This document shows positions 46,962-57,469 of a DNA stretch of 64,000 bases, piece by piece (position 1 is the stretch's first letter; every line of letters starts with the position of its first letter). The notes beneath the pieces were generated by a model. It was not told the DNA's origin and ran no database searches. It was given only the letters and a program-made list of their open reading frames with translations. Made by a program: the position numbers and the translations under genes. Source of the stretch: Cryptomeria japonica (Eukaryota > Streptophyta > Pinopsida > Cupressales > Cupressaceae); assembly GCF_030272615.1 (NCBI RefSeq), contig NC_081406.1, positions 145,366,091-145,430,090 of the forward strand, in the 5' to 3' direction.

Positions 46962-48292
46962 AGGTAATATCTCCTAAGCCTTAAAGGAGATGTAGGACCT
47001 TAGGGGGAGTAGTACCTTGACCTTATCATTCACCCCCTCAGTTGAATAGGACACATGGAAGAACAAGCTGCTACCGGTTAGAAAGAAGAAAATGAGAAGA
47101 TAAGTGTGTGTAGTGGTTGCCTTGGCTACACATCTACAAATGAAAGATGGATCACTACTGCATGTGTCAGTGGTTGGAAAAATTTACAATTGGAATCAGA
47201 TGCGAATTGGCACAAGATGTCAGGAGTTACAAGAAGATGCTCTAGTAGTGATGATGGACCGGTACAAGAAACTAACATGTTCAGAATGTTACTTGTATGA
47301 ATGCTACAGGTACTTGCAGGTTATGTAAGACAATGAGGTACAGGATCATTGCAATAACTCTGGTAGCATGGAATGAGAAGTTTATGTCTCAGGTGGTGCT
47401 AATGAAGACCTGAATGACATATGTTGGTTGGGTTGTTGATCATGTAGAGTTGCATGTTTTGGGCTAAGCGGTTTGATTTATGGCTTGATGATGATATTGT
47501 GTGGCATTGTGTACTTCCAGGATCATGTCATAAGCTGTGATGAAATTTGTGGAACTAAGAGATTATTAGATTGATCACATATGCACATCTCAACTGGTAT
47601 ATGGTGAAGATTAGAGCCCCAGTTATTGAACCTAATGGGCAATAAGAACCTGGGATGTATTACTCAGGGGGAGTTCAAGTGCTTATGATGTTGAACCAAC
47701 ATGCTTGAACTTATGGATGTACTGGCTACATCAACTATAGTGATGGAAATTGTTGTAGGAAGACCCGAGAGAATTTCATGATTAAGGATATCTACTTTCT
47801 CAATTGGTAGCACACATAGTACAATCACATTTGATTCTTAAGATCAATTTATACTAGAAGGGTGATGATCCAGGTTGACCGATGGGTATGTTGTATTAAC
47901 TGACACATGGGCCTTAAATTGGTTTCAGTCTTGCATATGCATATGTTTTTGAATTTGCATAAACACTTGGTTGCTGAGAAGTTGCTGCGAGTTGATGGTT
48001 GAGCCCTCCATCTCAAATGTTGTGATTTGAGACCATGCAATGTATGAAGGTTAAAGGAGAAGATGCATCTGGTAGAGAAAAAGGGAATAAAAATCCATCT
48101 CAGTGCCCAGTAGACACAAGGAGGAGAGAAACCCTGATAGTGCCCTTTTCCATTGTTGTCAAAGGGGGGGAGATATTTTGTAGTATACTGCATACTACAT
48201 GTATAAGAATCCATGGATCACACAAAGGGGGAGAGAGAATATGTAGTATGTCGAATACTACATGTGTTGACATCAATGCCAAAGGGGGAGAT
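46962..48292 (+). other. element H, non-coding interior with repeated purine tracts and two hairpins
   Basis: No pol domain is detectable. Purine tracts TAGGGGGAGTAG (46999), CAGGGGGAGTTC (47667), AAAGGGGGGGAGAT (48162), AAAGGGGGAGAG (48224) and AAAGGGGGAGAT (48281-48292, against the LTR) recur. Two short inverted repeats lie between the last three. Confidence 0.7.
48180..48261 (+). promoter_or_regulatory. twin hairpins between purine tracts of element H
   Basis: GTAGTATactgcATACTAC (48180-48198) and GTAGTATgtcgaATACTAC (48243-48261) are 7-bp perfect stems with 5-base loops. The stems are identical and the loops differ. Each is followed by CATGTGT/ATGTAT-like sequence and then a purine tract, so the whole unit is an imperfect repeat of about 62 bases. 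Confidence 0.75.
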
Positions 48293-50858
48293 TGTTGGCA
48301 TTGTGTTGTCATTGTGTAAACCGGTATAGGATAGCTAGCGGTATAAGAGATGTATGTGCAACACTGTCATTGATGCATACCGGATGTGATGTCTTTGATG
48401 TCACCTAGTATTGCAGGTCACCAGTAAAGGAGAGAATGTCATTCAGTACAATGACATTGGAGTCATCGGTACACAAGTTAGTGTTTGACATGTTTTGAAG
48501 ATATGGACAGGAGACCGATATGATATAACAACCGGTAAATGATGACATCTGTACGAGAGAAAGATGTTGGTTGGTTGATTGTGATGAAGAGAGACTATGT
48601 TATCTAAATCACATCAACACTGAAAGAGAGGTATGTGCAGGCCACCGGTATGTTGTGTCGATGAAGAACAACGGGACTCCCACCAGATAAAGATGCAGTC
48701 ACCATTTGAAGAGAATACTGACAGTAAGAGTGCCCAAACTGGATCACATGTGTCTGTCTGAAGATATGCTACTCAAACAGGGAAGTCACATTGGTGCATG
48801 GCAGGATGCAGATGACAAAGATCCACTCCCACTGGTAAGTGGAGCTTATCTCCTATTATGCATGAAATGCATCATAGTCCATCGAGATAAGAGAGAAGAG
48901 TTAAAGGCAGGTGATTGATGGCTCACACCGGATCTACCAGTGAAACAAAAGGAAGCCTCGGGTGCATGAAATCAAAGATGTGCAACGGATCCGAAAGAGT
49001 TGGCATGTTGTGCTACCAGGACAAAAAAAGAAGAGTAAAGAAGTGATGGGTTTATTACCTTGACAAACCGGTTGAGATGATGTCTAGACTGATGATGAAG
49101 AAGGCAAGGTCGATCATCTATAGACAAAGAGTGCAACCGGAATGTAGATGCCTCAGATGGAGGCAATTGAAGGTTGATGACATAGTGTCACCAAGGTGTT
49201 TACCGGTAAGTATGTCCACGGGTAATACGGACAAAGTGCAGATGCAGAAGACTCCCATCTAATGAAGATGTGCATAAGGTTGGTTAGCAAGTGTGCTGAC
49301 TGGTTGAGTGTTCCACCAGAAGAAAATCAAAGTCCAAGGTTGAAAGCAAACCAGTTAGAGTATAACCGGCAGAGACTATGAACTGGTAGATAACCCGTGT
49401 GAGTGGTTGGTCGATGGTCTTGTCTGGACCAACATAACCGACCTAGCAAAGGTGGATGCTGACAAAGGAGCCACGTGGAGGTGAAGTGGAAAGCATGCAT
49501 AGGTCAGTGTGATGTGTCGACGAGGTAGATGGTGACAGGTCGACATTTATGTCGATAGCGTGTTTCACGGGTCGAGGAGTAGAAGAGTGCGACTTGATAC
49601 TGATCAGAGGACAGAGATCTGATTGGATGACTTCATGATCGAGGTCGAGTGTCCAGGTGTTGATCAGGGAAGGTGAAATTATCTGCATGATCACTTCATA
49701 GGTGTCTAATAAGTGCAGACCCAAGGAGTCGTGTTTGCTAAACTTAGCAAACGTGTATTGGAAGTCGCGCGATTGGTGGATTTGATTGATCCATTGCAGG
49801 AGGTTGATCTCTGAAAGGAGATCTGATTGGATTTGGTTTGCATCGAGGTCGATGAAGAAACCCTAACCGCCTGAAAATTTGAATTGGTTTTGGCGGGAAA
49901 ACCTGTTTACAAATATGCAAGTCAAAATCGATGAAGAGGCTATTAAATGAGAGTGAATTGTTGCATGTGAGAGGTGAAATCAGTCAAGTAATAAAAAGAC
50001 AATCTAAGAAGAGACTGAGGGTGAGAAAGAGAGAACTAGGTTGAAGGGTTCAACCGACAATAGTGAGGCAACCAACAATCAGCCATTGAGTCTGATAGAG
50101 GAGAAAATCGGTAGTGACCATACCGACAAAGAAGAGTTGCAGAAGACTGCAGAGAAGGCAAGCTGAGAACTGGCAGGTTTCAAATGCTAGATATATGACT
50201 AAGTTATCAAGATCAGTGGTGGAGAAAAGCAGTGTAGCAGAGAGAAGAGAGAATCGACAGAGAGTAGAACTAGCAGAGAAGGAGAAGAGGGAGAACCGGC
50301 AAGGGTGTAGTAGAAAGCAGAGTGCAGCGGAGAGTGGGTTGCACCAGCAGATAAGGTTGCTACAATAAGAAGGTGAGCAAAGAACCGACAGTGAATTAGA
50401 TAGAGGAATTGGTAGAGAGATTTGCAAAAGAGTTACAAAATTTATTTGTAACAAGACTATTACTTTTGTAATTGAATATACTCATAGTAGACCATTGAGT
50501 TGGATCTTGATGTAGGGGTTGTAGCTCCTTGGGTTGGTTCCCTAAATCAGGTGTTGGTGCTCCTTGGGTTGGTGCCCTAAATATTGTAATAAGATTTCCA
50601 TTGTGAGGCTGGATTGGAGCAGTAGACTCTGGCAACATTTCTCATCGAGGTTTTTCCCATCTTGGGTTTTCCTCGTATATACTGGTGTTATGTGATGTCC
50701 CTATCATGTGTGTTTGCATTTGTGACAATCTCCCATCTAACCGGTAAGTCTTCTTTTTGTTAAATCTGATAACCGATATACACACTTAGGATAGTTAAAG
50801 GGAAAAGTTTGTAAACCGTTGATTCACCCCCACTCTCAGTGGCACATTGTGTCTAACA
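48293..50858 (+). repeat. 3' LTR of element H (2,566 bp)
   Basis: TGTTGGCATTGTGTTG ... GTCTAACA, directly after the purine tract. It aligns with 26978-29540. It has two, not three, CCCTAAAT units (50518-50583). The gttgg target duplicate follows. Confidence 0.9.
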
Positions 50859-51133
50859 GTTGGGGGTTACCAACCCTCCAAGAAGAGACTTAGAGATGCA
50901 GAGATCCGGTGAGATCATCAGACATACTTTTTTGATCTGGGTTGATGAAGATGGTGCTACTACTCAAGGGGAGTAGTCAGTTGTTTGGTCCGGTACTCTT
51001 GGTTTAGTATCCATCCTTTGTCATTGATGTCAAAGGGGGAGAAGGTATTCGTGTGAAAACTGCTAGATCTTTTGTGGTTTTCGAGTTTGTTGGCATTCCT
51101 TAGCATTTGGATGTTTTTCATATTCAGTGTTGC
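50859..51133 (+). other. element G, downstream coding end and inverted 3' region
   Basis: The first bases continue the pol end of 26972 across element H. From about 50932 the sequence is the reverse complement of 25498-25730, with purine tracts CAAGGGGAGTAG (50964) and AAAGGGGGAGAAG (51033). It breaks off at catcaatg before the expected last purine tract. Confidence 0.7.
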
Positions 51134-51175
51134 CATCAATGACAACACTTAACCAAATCCAGCATATTGCCAACA
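51134..51175 (-). repeat. 42-bp terminal remnant of the element E LTR
   Basis: acaacacttaaccaaatcca ... ttgccaaca matches the end of the left LTR (25463-25497), same orientation. It is followed by ataag, close to atatg before 24285. Confidence 0.7.
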
Positions 51176-51580
51176 ATAAGGAGTTTGGATGGAGAGATAA
51201 GGTCCTTGGAGTGATAAGGATGATTGGAGCGATAAGGTGTGATAATTATGGAGATAGACAAGATGATAGGACTAATGCATAGAGGTGTTTATACCTCATA
51301 TATGGATTTGGGGATGAGGCTCCCTAGTTTGTGGCCTCACCTGGTGATTGGACTAGGCTAAAAAATCCATGTTACTGAGAAGAAAAAAAAGTTCCCTTCT
51401 GATATCAAAGAACTCTTTTTTTTGCTGCCCAATGATTTTCCCTTGGTTGTTGCATGAATGTATAAAAAAAAACGTGTGTTCATTTTGTTACATTGATCAT
51501 ACTTCCAAAAAAATGTCTATACTTATTTGTATCTACAAAATTTTAAACAATATCTAATTTTATTTTCAAATTTTGCTCCA
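51176..51580. other. no gene recognised; right flank of element E
   Basis: ggagNgataagg words (51190-51240) match those left of E (24251-24265), so this is the interrupted host or SINE sequence. It then turns to poly-A and poly-T runs. Confidence 0.55.
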
Positions 51581-52290
51581 TCGGAGTACTAATAGGTTTG
51601 CACTTTGATATTTTCAAATTTTCTCAACATTTCACCAATATATTTTTTCTATGATGAACATACATTTAGGTACTTTAATAGTATTGAAGGCATCAATCAT
51701 TTAAAACCCTTTATTTGGTTTTTTTTCATATTTATAAGTCATTTACATATGCAACCGAGAATACAAATATCATAGCAAAAAGATATCATCAATCTCAAAG
51801 TGCTTAAAACTCATCTTCAAGAGGCGCTCAATAAATTTTCCATACCATACTACTAGGGCTTGCTTCAATTGACAAAATAATTTTACAAGTCTACATACAA
51901 TTTCTTTTAACTTTTACCATAAATCCTTTTGGTTCATTCATGTACATGTTTTCCTTTTGATCATTATTCAAGAAAATGGTTTTCAATCCATTTGATTAAC
52001 TCTTCACATGTTTTATGCTAATAGGGCCAACAAAGCATGAATGGTAACCCACTTTATCGTAGCTGCAACTGTTTTTCACAATCTATGCTTTCTTTTAAAG
52101 AATTCCCACCACAACAAACCTTGTTTTATGTTATCAAGTAAGTCATATGTTTTGTACTCAGTTTGACAAACCCACTTACAACCGATAGGCTTACAATTGA
52201 ATGGAGGATCCACCAAATTCTAAGATTCATTCTTCATAAAAGTTTCATATTCATTTTCCATTGCTTTCCTCCACTCGTCCACTTGTTTGT
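51581..52290 (-). pseudogene. Ty1/copia reverse transcriptase relic
   Basis: On the minus strand, from about 52270 down, DEWRKAMENEYETFMKNES is followed by CKPIGCKWVCQTEYKTYD, KTVAATIKWVTIHALLALLA, MNQKDL, EIVCRLVKLFCQLKQALVVW and a last recognisable block, HFEIDDIFLL. The order and spacing are those of copia RT fingers to palm. Many stops and frameshifts make it an old relic, with no LTRs found. Confidence 0.78.
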
Positions 52291-53430
52291 CTTATTTATA
52301 GGAAGTTGAATTTAATCAATTGTGATGTTGATTTATTCATTGGGATACTATCTAAAGGTTAGCTTTTCTACCTTATCTCAAATCTCTTAATTGAATTCCA
52401 TGATATCTAACTTTTTATGCACTTCTAGTGTGTATCTTCTCGACTTCATCAAGTCTAAATCTTTAAGTGTTTGTTTCATCTACTTTGGGAATTTTTTACA
52501 TGTTTCATGTGATACAATTGATGCCTCATCTTACTCATGTCTAAAGCTCCATCTTATGGCTACTACTCAAGACTCCAAAACATATTATCCTCTACTAATG
52601 AAGCCTAAATTTAACACCACGAAAGAGTTTCTTCAATTATTAGAGGAAAATATTTCAAAATTGGTTCCACACTATATATCTTCTTCGTGTTTGGAATCTC
52701 ACAATTTGTGTTATCATTTTCCTTGAAAACATCATTTTTGGTAAGTTTTTCAAGTTGCCTCAATTGTTCCTGACATATAAAAAGGGAATTTAGAATATTT
52801 TTGTCTCTTTCCAACATAAAGAAAAATACCAAAATAGTACAACTATAGGTTAGAAAGATAGAGATAGCTCACATATGGTAGAAAACAATTACAAAAAAAC
52901 TAACTTAGTAGTACAACCAACAAAGGTTCATATCCTACATGATGCTTGACCCCATCCTAGAGATTCACACACCCTTAGCCCAATTATGAAAATTCAAAAC
53001 TAATTTAGGAAGACCTATCTTCCTCCTTAGGACAATTGTACAAGACAACATTATCAAAGTCATCAAACCAAGATGAACAAAGAGGGGACACCTCTACTAA
53101 CACCACCACTTGATTCACCTCTCTTAATGAGGAAGAAATACTAATCTAAGACGTTTGGAGCTGCAAGTCAATTCAATTGTTGATCAACATTGATGGTATC
53201 TTTTTGTGGTCTCACACAATATATCTTTATTAATGAGGAATTTTTATAAAAAATAAGGCTCCTTTTTTAATCTTAAAAAATAAGATACTCCCTCAAATAA
53301 ATTATAAAAGAACCCATAGAATAAAATGCTATGGTAAATTAAAACATTCCCTAAACTATATTGTTAATAAAACATTTTATCTTATGGGAAGGTTCAGAAG
53401 TATTTGACTCACAATCTTAGGGTGGATGTG
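52291..53430. other. no gene recognised
   Basis: This probably contains upstream parts of the copia relic, decayed past recognition. A minus-strand open frame at 52832-52611 and a plus-strand one at 52391-52726 have no family motif. Confidence 0.5.
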
Positions 53431-53439
53431 AGATGGATC

Positions 53440-53860
53440 CTTTCTAGCGTTGTTAGTTAAGATGAATTTCAATGGGTAAGCTAAGAGCAATACAAGGATT
53501 TTTGGAATCGGCTTCACCATTAGAGACCATAATGATGCTTTAGTGGCCTCCTATAAACTGTTTGTGGGAATGGTCAATGTGGCTAAGGCTCAAGCTCTTT
53601 TACTTGGTTTTCAACTCTCAAAAAGGTTTCAAGAGGCTAGTCATTGAAGGAGACTTGTAGATAACAATAAGTACAACTAGGATGAAAACAAAAGAAAACA
53701 TGAGTTAGTGACTAGGGAACACCCATTATTTATGTTGGGAATATATCAAGAATTTGGAAGACTATAAAATTGCCCATGTATACCATGAGGCCTCCAACAC
53801 AGAGGTAGATTAGATAGAGAACATGTTATCAACATCCAAAATGAGTATCCTCCTCTCAAC
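53440..53860 (+). pseudogene. LINE-type RNase H domain relic
   Basis: Piecewise frames give KMNFNG*AKSN, FGIGFTIRDHNDALVAS, VAKAQALLLGFQLSK, LVIEGDL and KIAHVYHEASNTEVD. This is the signature of the RNase H domain behind plant L1-type LINE reverse transcriptases. The catalytic Asp of VIEGD is kept. Two frameshifts and stops break it. The sequence after it (to about 53960) may be LINE 3' UTR. Confidence 0.75.
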
Positions 53861-53960
53861 TACCACTCACTCTAGTTTAACTATCAATCAATTATGTCTA
53901 TCTCCATTATGCAATTAGTTAACTTTGTAATTATCTCAATATAATATTATAATAATGGAA

Positions 53961-54858
53961 CAGGTTCTCTCTCCTCTGCCAACGATGGGTCACCCCACTG
54001 CACAAATGCTCTTCCAGGCGGGAATAATCTCCTCCTAGTGGCACTAAGGTTTTGGTTGGGTTATCTGCTCTTTCCAACTGCTCTGCCCACTCGGGATAAT
54101 GCTTCTTTGCTCTTCACAGTGCTTCTCACGTCAAACTCCAACCCTTATCATCAACACTAGGGGCTTCTCATCAATGCAGGATTAATGATTGCTTGATTAA
54201 CTACAACCAGGGGTTGCAACTTGGAGATTAGGGATTGGACAAGGGGCACAAAGACTATTTGTCTAAATATTTTTTCGTGTTTATTTTTCGTAAGTCTTGG
54301 TGGTTCAATGTTGAGAATGTGAATTTAAATAAGATGAAAATAATTCAATGTAAGATCTAAATTCATAGTTTACATAAACATTAAATGAAGCCTAAGATTT
54401 ATACAGATAAACAATAATACCAATACAAAGATCTTAGGGGCTCTATTATATCTTGAGATTTGTTTGAATTCTTAATATATGGGTAGCTCTTCAAAATAGC
54501 ATAATCCTGATAGCACAATGGTAGAATGATGTTTTATGATGGATGTTTGATAGATGCTTGTTTGCTTGCTTGATAGCGATAATGCTAAAAATGATAGTAG
54601 TGTTATTGATCTCATAAAATGTTAGGGGGGAATGAATGAATGAAGGTCTTATTTATATGTCTCACATAACACTTAATCAATGGTAGGAATTTAAATGACA
54701 AAGATCAAAAGAGAAGAAAATTTGAGAGGGTGGGATCTATAATGCACATGGATTAATGAGGTGGAAGGATAGAAAGGGTGTAAATGCATAGAGGACTTGA
54801 TGTGGAAAATTATATAAATTATTTGAATTAGTTTTAATTTTGAGATGAATTATTAGAT
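53961..54858. other. no gene recognised
   Basis: A pyrimidine-rich 300 bases (53975-54200) differs in base use from the AT-rich surroundings but has no recognisable motif in any frame. The rest is AT-rich. Confidence 0.45.
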
Positions 54859-55435
54859 AACTATTAAATTATGAGTTTGGGAAAGTATGTAAGTGGGGAA
54901 GGCCTGCAAGGTAAGCGTGATATTGGGGTGGATGATAATGGGGTTGTTGTAGAAGTTAATGACTAGGGTCTGGGACGAGGGGAGATGTGGATACCAAATG
55001 ACATGAGGTTGGTGGAGGAAATTGTGGCTGGGGAGGCTCATTTGGACTGCGGTAGAGACTGTCCAATTTTTAACACAAGCCCTTGCTTCTCAAAGGGTTT
55101 ATGAGAGCATTTCAAGCCCCTCAGACAGTGAATAATGGTGCCTCTTCCCTCAAGGTTTTTTGTTTTCTCGTTTATTACTATGGTGTTTTATTACTGTGTG
55201 TTGTGTAGCAGGTAGATAGTAGTGCAATGTTGATAGGGTGAAGGTCTCTAAGTCCAAATTTTGTATCCCTGGCCAGAGCAGGTATATAGACAGTTAGTGA
55301 TTTTTTGTTGTTTGCACTTTGAAACTAGATATATTTCAGCCTTTTGAAGGAAGTAACTGTATATAGACACCTCTAGCTCTATTATTAATATAGGTCCTAG
55401 CCTATCCAGCTATTTAAAAACTATTAAATTATGAG
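54859..55435 (+). mobile_element. 5'-truncated LINE tail with 17-bp target-site duplication
   Basis: aactattaaattatgag occurs exactly at 54859-54875 and 55419-55435. Between them, 543 bases end in an A-rich stretch (ctatttaaa). A long exact target duplication and an A-rich 3' end are the marks of target-primed reverse transcription. The insert is non-coding 3' UTR, with a possible AATATAG/ATTAATA end. The family is not identified. Confidence 0.82.
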
Positions 55436-55680
55436 AGGAAAATTAATTAAATAATACAATTATTTAATTAATATTAAAAGAAAAATAGTAAAATTAATTA
55501 AATAAAAATAGTAAAATTAATTAAATAAAAATAGTAAAATTAATTAAATAAAAATATTTAATTAATTATGAATAAAAACAATGGCGAGTTAATTAAATAA
55601 TTAAAAATTATTTAATGAATAGATAAAATATTAACTTAATTAAATAATCAAAATTAATTAATATGGATAGAAGAATTAAT
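55436..55680. repeat. AT-rich 22-bp tandem repeat
   Basis: The unit aaaatagtaaaattaattaa with two further bases repeats between about 55482 and 55560, followed by decayed attaattaaat words. It is simple-sequence expansion with no coding role. Confidence 0.8.
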
Positions 55681-55879
55681 GAAAAGATGATGACATGACA
55701 AAATGAAAATGCATTAATCATTTTTAGATATCTATTTGCATGATCATGCCTTAATATGCAGATTCACAAAAATATGGCCAAAGTTAAGTGACCTTCACTC
55801 GTAATGTCTAAAAATTAAAAAAACACAAAAGAAACCTGCATCTACCCCTACACCAAGGGATTCTTCATTTTTTAATTTG

Positions 55880-56450
55880 ATTCTCTTGAAGATAAGTTTT
55901 TGGTGTTAGAGAATGGGCCCTAGGTTTTCCAAGGAGATTTTGTATGCATGAAACTTTAGTTTCCTTCTTCTATTCTACACACATAGACCTTCTCCTCTAC
56001 TTACCTTTGGGTGTGGCTTTCTTATCTCTCATTGCAAATCTAAGAATTAGATTGTTTGCAAGCCATAAGTAATGGCTTAGATAAGTATCGCTACACCTCA
56101 AAGAAAACTATCAATTATCAAAGCTCCACATGTGCATGTTTATGTGTGAAAATGAACCTATTCAAAGGCTTACCTACAAAAATATTGTTAAAGTTGGGTA
56201 ATCACTACTAGAAGCAACATGTTGACTATGAAAAAATTTCTTTCATGTGCAATAAATGTGTTTCAACAAGCCACTATACTACACAATGTCAAAATCTCCA
56301 AGCTCATGATTGAGGTATTATTGCTTCAAGTGGCAAGCCCACTTGGTGGATTAGGGCAAAGGCCCAACACTATGTTATTCCACCCAACTCACAAAATGAA
56401 AGGGCTTCTCCCCAAGCTTCCTCAAATGACAAATCAAAGTTAATCCCACC
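55880..56450 (+). pseudogene. LINE ORF1 relic (DUF4283-type domain plus zinc knuckle)
   Basis: VLENGP*VFQGDFVCMKL (near 55910), LWVWLSYLSLQI, then LDKYRYTSKKTI, CVKMNLFKGLPTKILLKLGN and the knuckle VDYEKISFMCNKCVSTSHYT with TTQC (about 56225-56285). Plant L1-type ORF1 proteins have exactly this order: DUF4283 RNA-binding domain, then a CCHC finger introduced by (D)YE(K/N)xPFxCxxC. ORF1p coats the LINE RNA. Stops break the frame. Confidence 0.8.
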
Positions 56451-56900
56451 CCCTTCTATTGGTCCACGTGATTCATCTATTGGGGAAGACTTACAGATAA
56501 TTTAAAAGATGGTATTTTTGTGGACTCCTCAATCTCACAATTGAAATCACCCACAAAGTCTACTGAGACTAAGTTCTCTCCAAATTCACAAGTCACTTTG
56601 ATGGCTGCAAGTTTTAATGAGTGTCAAGGAATGAATAGGTCCATCTCCTCTTCCCAAACTAATCAAGAGTGAGTAGAAGTAAAGAGGAAGAAATCCTCCC
56701 TTTCTAAATCAAAGGGAAAACCTTGAAGAAAAGTTTATTTCTATTGCAACCCCAATTATAGGTTGATGCATAAGAAATTAATAGCTTTCGTTTTGTTCTA
56801 CCCTTGTGCAAATCGTAGTATAGAATAGAAGATAATATCCAAATTTGAGGGCTCGTTCATGGGCAGGATAAGGTTAATCTTAGCGCTAAGAGGGGCTCGG
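56451..56900 (+). other. LINE interior; endonuclease and reverse transcriptase deleted
   Basis: Basic Lys-rich words (KRKKSSLSKSKGK-like) end ORF1 near 56720. The sequence then passes to RNase H within 200 bases, so about 3 kb of ORF2 (APE endonuclease and RT) is missing. Confidence 0.6.
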
Positions 56901-56904
56901 GCGA

Positions 56905-57345
56905 TGTATGGACTAAACCAGAGCAAGGGTGGATCAAAATTAATTTTGAGCGTTGAGAGGCAATCCGGGCATTTCAGGTGCAGAGTGTGTTGCTTGTAAC
57001 GAAGATGGTCATATTTTGTTTAAAGGAGCCCAACATCTACAAGATGGAAGAAACAATGAAGCGGAAGCGCAAGCAACTTTACTTGCGATCAAACTAGCGA
57101 GTAATTTGAAGGCTCTGAAGGTCCATTTGGAAGGTGATTCTCAAGTAATTGTGGAGGCAAATGTTAAAGGATCTTCTCCGTGTTGGCGTATCAGTAAGTT
57201 TGATCCATCATTTGTTCAAAATTAAGATCCTTTCAAGACTTCCGAATTTCACACATTAGGCGGGCTGGTAATGGGGTGGTGGATTACCTATCAAATGTGG
57301 TGTGTGAGCTGGATCATTTTGTAACTAAGTGGTGGGGGGCCGCTG
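56905..57345 (+). pseudogene. RNase H domain of the LINE
   Basis: WIKINFER, then after a one-base shift RGNPGISGAECVACNEDGH, NNEAEAQATLLAIKLAS and VHLEGDSQVIVEA, and after a further shift RRAGNGVVDYLSNVVCELD. The layout, with Glu in NNEAEAQ and Asp in LEGDSQ, is that of the RVT_3-type RNase H at the end of plant LINE ORF2. It would remove template RNA. It is better preserved than the copy at 53440. Confidence 0.82.
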
Positions 57346-57469
57346 ATGAAGAGACACACTGGGACACCTAGTTGGTTGTTTGGGCCAAATTTTTTAGTGA
57401 CAAGGAGATGTACCACTACCATGGTTTGATTTTTCATTTATGAAACGGAGGCTGTATTAAGGGAAATGT

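Larger units (their letters stand above)
26978..50858 (+). mobile_element. Element H: gag-only LTR retrotransposon with 2.6-kb LTRs, split by element I
   Basis: LTRs at 26978-29540 and 48293-50858, an initiator Met primer site at 29543-29554, and flanks tttgg/gttgg (one mismatch). After removal of element I (29563-44893), the interior is about 3.4 kb: copia-type gag (44894-46961), then non-coding sequence with repeated purine tracts to 48292. No pol domain is visible, so it is a non-autonomous or pol-deleted Sirevirus-like element, inserted into E/G next to the end of RNase H. Confidence 0.85.
24285..51175 (-). mobile_element. Element E/G: copia-type (Sirevirus-like) element with an internal inversion, host of the second nest
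   Basis: Both outer ends are LTR ends in minus orientation (TGTTGGAATGC at 24285; ATTGCCAACA ending at 51175) with flanks atatg/ataag (one mismatch in five). Inside, however, the RT-RNase H (26068-26972) and its downstream region (50859-51133) read on the plus strand, and that downstream region is the inverted copy of 25498-25730. The right LTR is only about 42 bp, joined to the inverted part at a shared catcaatg. Element H is inserted at 26978-50858. E and G may be one rearranged element or two fused copies. Confidence 0.6.

Noticed and set aside
47104-47328. pol remnant in element H (SGCLGYTSTNERW thought to resemble the protease motif DSGCSxHMTG)
   Set aside because: The resemblance is limited to three residues, with no downstream integrase or RT blocks.
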